A stretch of 64,000 nucleotides of DNA from Mesostigma viride (lineage: Eukaryota; Streptophyta; Mesostigmatophyceae; Mesostigmatales; Mesostigmataceae), in NCBI GenBank assembly GCA_009746045.1, contig RPFO01000165.1:620001-684000 (forward strand). The letters are read 5' to 3'. Below are positions 58,756-64,000 of this stretch, piece by piece (positions within the stretch are counted from its first letter, which is position 1; each line of letters opens with the position of its first letter). Below the pieces are notes generated by a model, which was given only the letters and a program-made list of their open reading frames with translations, had not been told where the DNA came from and did no database searches. The translations under genes and the position numbers were made by a program.

Positions 58756-59579
58756 GAAGGGTATCAGGGGCCTGCCATTCTAGGTCAGAACTTCTGGTGC
58801 TTACCAGGGGTGAGGATATCCTCTGAGGAGCTTGCATTAGAGGGGCAGGGCCGCCTTCCCTTGCAGAGATATCGCTACTCCCAGGGTCTTAGTGTGGCTG
58901 TAAGGGCTGTGAGGGGTCTAGAGGCAGAGGGTCCTGATACAAAGGAGCCCATTGCTGGGGACCTGCTGATCCTCCCTACTACGTTTGACTTACGTGAGTT
59001 GGGTGTGCAGAGGTACCAGATCCCAGGAACGAGTCCTGTACCTTGGCGCAAGCTAGTGGAGATGATGCAAAGCCCCAAGATGGCTAAGGCATGGACTCTT
59101 GGCTTTGTTGCCTCTGGGCATGAGTGGATAGTTGCCAACTGTGCAGAGCCTGTAGATGTCCTCCCTGAGGATCACCAGCTGCTCAGGTTGATGTTTGTCC
59201 TCAAGCTCAAGGAGGTGGATGGCGTGCAGGTGCCACATGTAAGACCAGTTGTGACTGAGTACCATGGCACTGGACAGTTAGCAGATGAGGAGCTTTACAC
59301 ACCAGGGATGCTGCATGATACATGGAGGATTTTGTTGTGCATTTACTTGTCTTTTCTGCAGAAGGGGATACCCTATAGCTCTGTGTTGGTAGACTTCAAG
59401 AGGGCTTTTCTTAAGGGTGATCAGCAGGAAGCACAGGATACTTGGCGCACAATACCCCCTTTCTTTGTTAAGGTGCCTGCAGTGTGGAGGGCAGAGCTGA
59501 AGACGAGGTATTTGAGGATTCTCAAAGGCGTGGAAGGCCTTAGGTCGAGTCCCATCATCTGGAGGAAGAGCTTGAAGAA
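58756..59579 (+). pseudogene. pol of E3, continuation: protease end and RT N-terminal half
   Basis: Resumes Glu-Gly-Tyr-Gln-Gly-Pro-Ala-Ile-Leu-Gly-Gln-Asn-Phe, then Pro-Lys-Met-Ala-Lys-Ala-Trp-Thr-Leu-Gly-Phe, Arg-Pro-Val-Val-Thr-Glu-Tyr-His-Gly-Thr, and Val-Asp-Phe-Lys-Arg-Ala-Phe-Leu-Lys-Gly-Asp (first RT Asp). Highly similar to E4 over the same region. Ends at Lys-Ser-Leu-Lys-Asn where the LTR of element C begins, so HGDD and RNase H are absent. Confidence 0.8.
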
Positions 59580-60398
59580 TGTTTGGATTGGGAGAGGAGA
59601 CTAATGGGTTTTACACAATGCCTTGTGCTTGGCCTTGCTACCCACACACCTTGCAGGTGCTGAAAGAAAGAGAGGTTGAAGACAATTTACGTGGAAGAAT
59701 AAATGGCTTTATTAGAATATAATAGTTGGAGAAGAGCTTGAATGGAGGTTGAATGGAGGTCGAATGGAGGTACCTGCCCTTAGGGGGCAGTTTCCTTTTA
59801 TACCTTTTAGGCTAGGAAGGATGACATCAGCAATGACATCATCACAGAAGCTTGTAGAAACATCCTAGCATATTCCTAGCATATTCCCAGCATATTCTCA
59901 GTATATTCCAGGAATATTCCTGGCATATTCTTAGAACATTCCTAGAAGATTCTAGACATGATCCAATGAGCTGGCATAATAGCTAGATGCCAAGTGTCTA
60001 CATAATAATGTGCCACATAACATAATTAATAAAGTGACACATCTCTTCTCCTTGGAGTGACAAGTGTCATGCAATGAGTCTACCCACTTGTCATCATGTA
60101 AGTCATAACATGTGTCATCATGAGCTTCCAACACTTGTCAGCTCATGGACCAAACACTTGTCAAATAGGCCATAGCACCACTTGTCAATCCAATACGTGA
60201 TGCTACTAGGCTGACTCAGGGTACAAGTCATCCATGTCCAAGTATAGGACTATGGCACATGAATATTGATCAGCTCATTAAGCCCAATTCATCTAGCTTA
60301 TCAAAGCTATCAAATTCCCAGTCCATATGGAATAAATCCAACAAGAAATAAATCAGGCTGGGATATATTGTGGCCAGGTGGATATAATATCCCTAACA
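59580..60398 (-). repeat. 3' LTR of copia element C (minus strand)
   Basis: On the minus strand it reads TGTTAGGGATATTATATCC ... CCAATCCAAACA, canonical TG...CA ends, preceded by the purine tract CTAAGGGGGG (60408-60399). It contains TATAAAAGG (59802-59794) and, about 85 bases further, AATAAAG (59713-59707), the expected promoter and polyadenylation order. It interrupts E3 RT after AAGAA (59575-59579). Confidence 0.8.
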
Positions 60399-61276
60399 CC
60401 CCCCTTAGCCACATGGGCACAATGCAAAAGATGTCTGGGTAGGTGGAATCTCAACACCCCCCTTAACCACATGCTCTTAGCATGCCGTCCAGTTGCTACC
60501 ATGGTGCAACTGAAAATGAAGATGCCGTCCTCGTGAAACGCTTGAAGCTCCAACATGCGGTCGTGAGCCGCACTACCGCCACTGATCCCCCCCCGGCAAC
60601 GCGAATGAGTGTCCTACCATAGCAGCAACGCACTAGCTGCCCATCCTGGATGGCTGATACCCAACCCTTAGTTGGAAAAAGTGCTCTAGATGCTACATTC
60701 CCCCCTCACTCAAAGCGGATGCCCATGGACACATGAATAGGGGCACACAGTCCCACACATATAATACCGCAACACATGCCAACAAAGGAGGTCCCTATGA
60801 GCTAACCCAAACGGTATAGAGGTAGGGTAACGGCAACAACACGTGCTGTACACACACGGAGCAACATAACGTACGCCATCTCACAAAAGAAACGACACCA
60901 ACATCACGTTTTACGCCAAATAAACGGGGTGAGCAAACAAACATGGCAACAAATGCCGCACAAACAAGGTACAATACAACCTTCAACACAAAACACAGTG
61001 GCCATAACAGATAAACGCGCTTCATAGCAAAGAAAACAGGACGTTCAAAACATTACCGCCACAAAGGCAAACACAAGTAACGATTACTTGGTCACGATTC
61101 ACAAATCAGTGCCCGAGAGTAAACATTACGTCCGACATTACAGGCTATACCGAAATGCACAGCCAAATTCGACACAAAGGACGTAAGCATTTGCATACAA
61201 GCAATGCTCTCAGCACAAAACAAAATAACACACGCGTCACAGGCACTTAACAGGAGGAAAAAATGGTTTCGACTTA
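60399..61276 (-). other. 3' internal region of element C; no gene recognised
   Basis: Two purine tracts each followed by a TGTT start (60410-60399 and 60467-60456: GGTTAAGGGGGG then TGTTGAG) lie side by side, as if the LTR junction region was partly duplicated. The rest shows no convincing coding sequence. No RT, integrase core or RNase H could be found, although this is where they should lie. Confidence 0.45.
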
Positions 61277-61965
61277 GGACTTTGTTTTTTTGCAAAACTT
61301 AGCCCTGACCGGGAGAAGACAAGTCTGCGGCCTGCGGGGGCTGAGATTAAATAAGAGGTACCTTGAAATTAAATAAGAGGCGTGCATCTATGAATATATA
61401 GTTTTGGAGGCGAGTTTCTGTTGCCGTTAAGTCGTAGTATTGTACGATTGATAGATTGGTAGTGCACTGGTGGTACTGCACGACGGTATTGGACGGAGTT
61501 CCCGGAATCCCGGTCTGGCAAGCGGATTTTGCATCTCACGGGTACATCTCACGGGTACATCTCACGGGTACTGTACACGACGCGGCACGAAAATGGCTCG
61601 CAGAAAAGCTAGGAACCTAGGCGACTACCTATTTGGCGCCGCGTCGGTCGTGACGTTGTTTACTCCGTTGGATCTGCATCTACGGCGTTCGTGGGTTGTT
61701 TCGAAACCCGGTCGATGAGATTTAACGGAGAAGTCGGGTATAAAAATGATCCTTTTTTGACAACCAGAAGAAAATGTAAAAGTCGAAAGGAATTAAACGG
61801 CTTGACATGTTGTCGGCTTGCCGTCCAATACTACAAGTTGACGCCAATCGAAACTCGCGCCCTAAAATATATTTGGATAGAGGCATGTCTCTTATTTAAT
61901 TTCAAGGTACCTCTTAAGTAATCTCGGGCCCCGCCTCGGGCTATAAGTTTGCAAAAAAAAAGTCT
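61277..61965. mobile_element. 690-bp MITE with long inverted repeats inside element C
   Basis: Outer ends TTTTTTTGCAAAACTTAGCC and GGGCTATAAGTTTGCAAAAA. An inner 60-bp inverted repeat contains CTTATTTAATTTCAAGGTAC (61341-61392 and 61876-61925). The core includes three tandem ACATCTCACGGGT copies (61532-61570). No ORF with recognisable features and no clear target duplication. Confidence 0.65.
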
Positions 61966-62301
61966 GTAAGTCCGGACAAAGGTGAATACAACAAAAAAAC
62001 TTAACTCACGAAAACAAGTCGTAGACGACGAAATTACAACGGCGCTTCACTACGCCGCAAACTAGTGCCACAAATAGCGTGCAAAAACTCTGGATATATA
62101 CACCAGGTACGTAGAAAACGTCTCGTGGAAACAATACCAAAATGCGTGGGCCATTGCCACTGAACGCATGGCAAAATAAACACATAATTGCTGGAAGAAC
62201 ACAAAGAAAGAACCAGAAAACGCACGCTTACGGCGCCTCACAATTTCCAGCAAACACGACACAAAAGTCGACATACAAGTTAATTTCCCACAGACAAAAC
62301 A

Positions 62302-62993
62302 TTAGGGCAACCTTGAGGAGTGGGGTCTGTGCATCCTGGGCGACAATTTCCAAGGGTCGTTGCAGCTAGCGCAGTTGCAAATGCCATAGCCTGGCCGAAC
62401 ACCGTAAACTGACCGACGTGATACCTTGGCAGCATTTTGCACCTTAGTTGACCGTTGGTGCTTGACAGCACTGTGGCTGACAGGTCGCTGTCCACGTCGT
62501 TGTCGGCTCGCTCGAGGCCTCGCGCCAGCACCGGACTTGGCAGTCCCGGACTTGGAAAAATTTTGCAGCTTGGTCGATTTCGCCCTCGCGTCACGAATTT
62601 GTTCCCCCTCAGTTAGGCTGGCAGCGTTCATGCGCCGCGCCTTTGGTCTGGTCGCCGGACTTGGGTTACTAGCACCAGTATCACCTGGTATGCTGGCGGC
62701 GACAACGCGCTCCGCCTGCACTGGGCCCGGGCTGTTCTGGACCGCAGTTTCTGGAAGTACTTCAGCGTCTGACACGGACTTCTCCATTGCGCTGGAAACT
62801 TCTCGAATTGGCGTGAACTTCCACTGGGCCGGCGCAGAGTATAAAAAGCCACGCCGTGTGCGAGTAATGCCCAGTAGGCCGCCCCCGATCCCGCATACAC
62901 GGGCAAGCATGGCCAGTATGACCGTTAGGCCCACGGCCAGCCACTCCGCCGCGTGTCCCGAGGCACGTGAGATGCTGCGCTCGCTGCTCGCCA
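62302..62993 (-). CDS. unknown ORF with one predicted membrane segment, downstream of element C gag-protease
   Basis: The frame follows the copia fragment and is open to TAG/stop near 62302. From Met at about 62993 it encodes about 230 residues. It has a hydrophobic stretch (Trp-Leu-Ala-Val-Gly-Leu-Thr-Val-Ile-Leu-Ala-Met-Leu-Ala, then a Gly-rich part) near residues 17-42 and a long Ser/Ala/Arg/Lys-rich tail. It ends Cys-Asn-Cys-Ala-Ser-Cys. No family recognised. It could be a decayed integrase zinc region read in the wrong frame, an accessory ORF, or a host exon. Confidence 0.3.
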
Positions 62994-62999
62994 TTTTCT

Positions 63000-64000
63000 G
63001 CCCTTGACAGGCAGCGTCGACGTCCTTGAAGCTCGTCGCCGAAGATTTCAGCTCTGGGATGGCGTCCATCGCTGCGTCCGCACCGCGCGCGGGCAAAAAG
63101 TAGGCATTGTTCCTCGTCACGATGCTGCAGGGCCTGCTGTCCAGCACAGCAACCCGCCTGGCGAGGTCGACGTTGTGGCCAATGATCCTTGACGAGCTGG
63201 CCGACAGATAAAAGTCGGGTGCTCAGCTTTGGAACGAGCAGCGCGTTTTGGAGGTGCACGTCTGCCTCCTGGCCCGGCAGCTTCAGCTTGACAGTCCCGA
63301 TGGCTGTCGCCTTCAGTTTGCCGCCTGAGCCGGCGATTTCCCTGTTGTGAGGGTGCAGGCACACGAAATCCGACGGGCATGGCGTCATGTGACAGCTCGC
63401 TGCAGAATCCAGCACCCAGCTGGTTTCATATTGCGTGAGTGCAGCAGTGTCCGACGGCGATGGCGACTCGGCGATGGTGGCGAAGACGAAGCCAGATGGC
63501 AGCTCTGCAGCCTCCTGGGTGATGTGCGCCTCGCTGGCACCTGGTGAGTGCTCCTTTCTCGCCTCTGATGTCGCGTGGTTCCGTCGCGTCGCCTGGTTCT
63601 TGCGTTCTTGCTTCAGCTCCGGATGCTTCTCCCTGCACTGGGCCTTCACGTGCCCGAGCTTCTTGCAGTGATAGCACCGCTTTCCTCCACCTTTCTTGGT
63701 AGTAGTGTGGAAAGCCTGGCCGTCCGATGAGCTCTCCTTCTTTGCTTCAGCAGAACGCCCTCCCATCAGCATGTCCTCCGCCTCCAGCAGCGCAGCCTTG
63801 ACCTCCTCCAAGTTGTCCTCCTCCTTGAAATGCACCGATATCAGCGCAGGGCGATATTTGTCTGGCAGGCCGCTCTTGAGAATGGCTGCGAAGTCTTGGT
63901 CACTCATGACTCCCCCCACAGCACGGTACTCCGCCAGCAGCAGCAGTCCCCTTAGGATATACTGCCCCATGGTCTCCCCTGGCTTCATTTGCAGCCTGTG
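63000..64000 (-). CDS. copia gag-protease of element C (canonical order, partial, one frameshift)
   Basis: Enters from the window edge. Gag: Met-Lys-Pro-Gly-Glu-Thr-Met-Gly-Gln-Tyr, Leu-Pro-Asp-Lys-Tyr-Arg-Pro (UBN2-type gag). Knuckle Cys-Tyr-His-Cys-Lys-Lys-Leu-Gly-His-Val-Lys-Ala-Gln-Cys (63677-63636). Protease Trp-Val-Leu-Asp-Ser-Ala-Ala-Ser-Cys-His-Met-Thr (63425-63390), then Leu-Leu-Val-Pro-Lys-Leu-Ser-Thr-Arg-Leu-Leu-Ser-Val-Gly-Gln-Leu. A one-base shift near 63188 moves the frame to Gly-His-Asn-Val-Asp-Leu, the pre-integrase region. Protease directly after the knuckle is the normal copia arrangement and contrasts with E3/E4/B in the same window. Confidence 0.8.

Larger units (their letters stand above)
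37486..59579 (+). mobile_element. copia-like element E3, split by E4 and element B, cut at its 3' end by element C
   Basis: 5' LTR at 37486, ORF1 (38165-40096, with a small transposon inside), gag (40151-41499), TGA, pol to 43100. Pol then stops at the protease active site where E4 begins, and resumes at 58756 in the same gene, Glu-Gly-Tyr-Gln-Gly-Pro-Ala-Ile-Leu-Gly. It runs through part of RT to 59579, where the LTR of element C begins. About 54 codons of protease are missing between the two parts. E3 is a separate subfamily from E4, clearly diverged at protein level. Confidence 0.8.

Noticed and set aside
62302-62995. Envelope-like gene in element C
   Set aside because: There is one hydrophobic stretch, but no signal-peptide cleavage site, Cys pattern or fusion-peptide-like region, and the ORF lies where integrase should be. 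Kept only as an unknown ORF.

Overview
The window is nuclear DNA of a eukaryote. Genes are split by GT-AG introns, there are long microsatellites, AATAAA-type signals and nested transposons, and there is no bacterial gene organisation. The one convincing host gene is a LON-domain protein whose N-terminus looks like an organelle transit peptide. Together with a CACTA transposon and a tyrosine-recombinase retroelement, this suggests an alga, probably of the green lineage. The sequence does not fix the species.

Layout. 1-775 is a 21-bp minisatellite. 1765-17287 is a minus-strand tyrosine-recombinase retroelement (DIRS/PAT type) with split direct repeats, cut in two inside its recombinase domain by a 10.2-kb CACTA (EnSpm) transposon at 2817-12995. 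The CACTA element carries a six-exon TNPD-type transposase (minus) and a divergent multi-exon accessory gene (plus). 17662-26186 is the LON-domain host gene (six exons, 466 codons) with repeat-rich introns. 26.4-31.8 kb holds fragments of an ORF1-bearing LINE and pieces of LINE reverse transcriptase.

31.8-60.4 kb is a nest of Ty1/copia-like elements. E1 (31796-35620) is truncated and holds a solo LTR. E3 begins at 37486 and resumes at 58756-59579. E4 (43101-51960) sits inside E3 at the protease active site. Element B (about 52560-58755) is a divergent relative that also landed in E3. Element C is a minus-strand canonical copia element whose 3' LTR (59580-60398) interrupts the end of E3; its gag-protease region lies at 63000-64000.

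The main discovery candidate is the copia lineage formed by E1, E3, E4 and B. Where the regions survive it shows: (i) polyprotein order integrase-protease-RT-RNase H instead of the usual protease-integrase-RT-RNase H; (ii) HGDD in place of YVDD in RT; (iii) protease loops Asp-Thr-Asn and Asp-Thr-Gln in place of Asp-Thr/Ser-Gly; (iv) LTR ends AGTT...AACT instead of TG...CA. In E1, E3 and E4 there is also (v) an extra ORF of about 378 codons between the 5' LTR and gag, followed after 52-54 bases by TATATAATG at the gag start. In E3 and E4 (vi) gag and pol are in the same frame, separated by one TGA followed by CTA or CTT, which suggests stop-codon readthrough. Several small inverted-repeat elements interrupt these ORFs; one has a clear 8-bp target duplication.

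All domain calls are from motif reading only; no searches were run.
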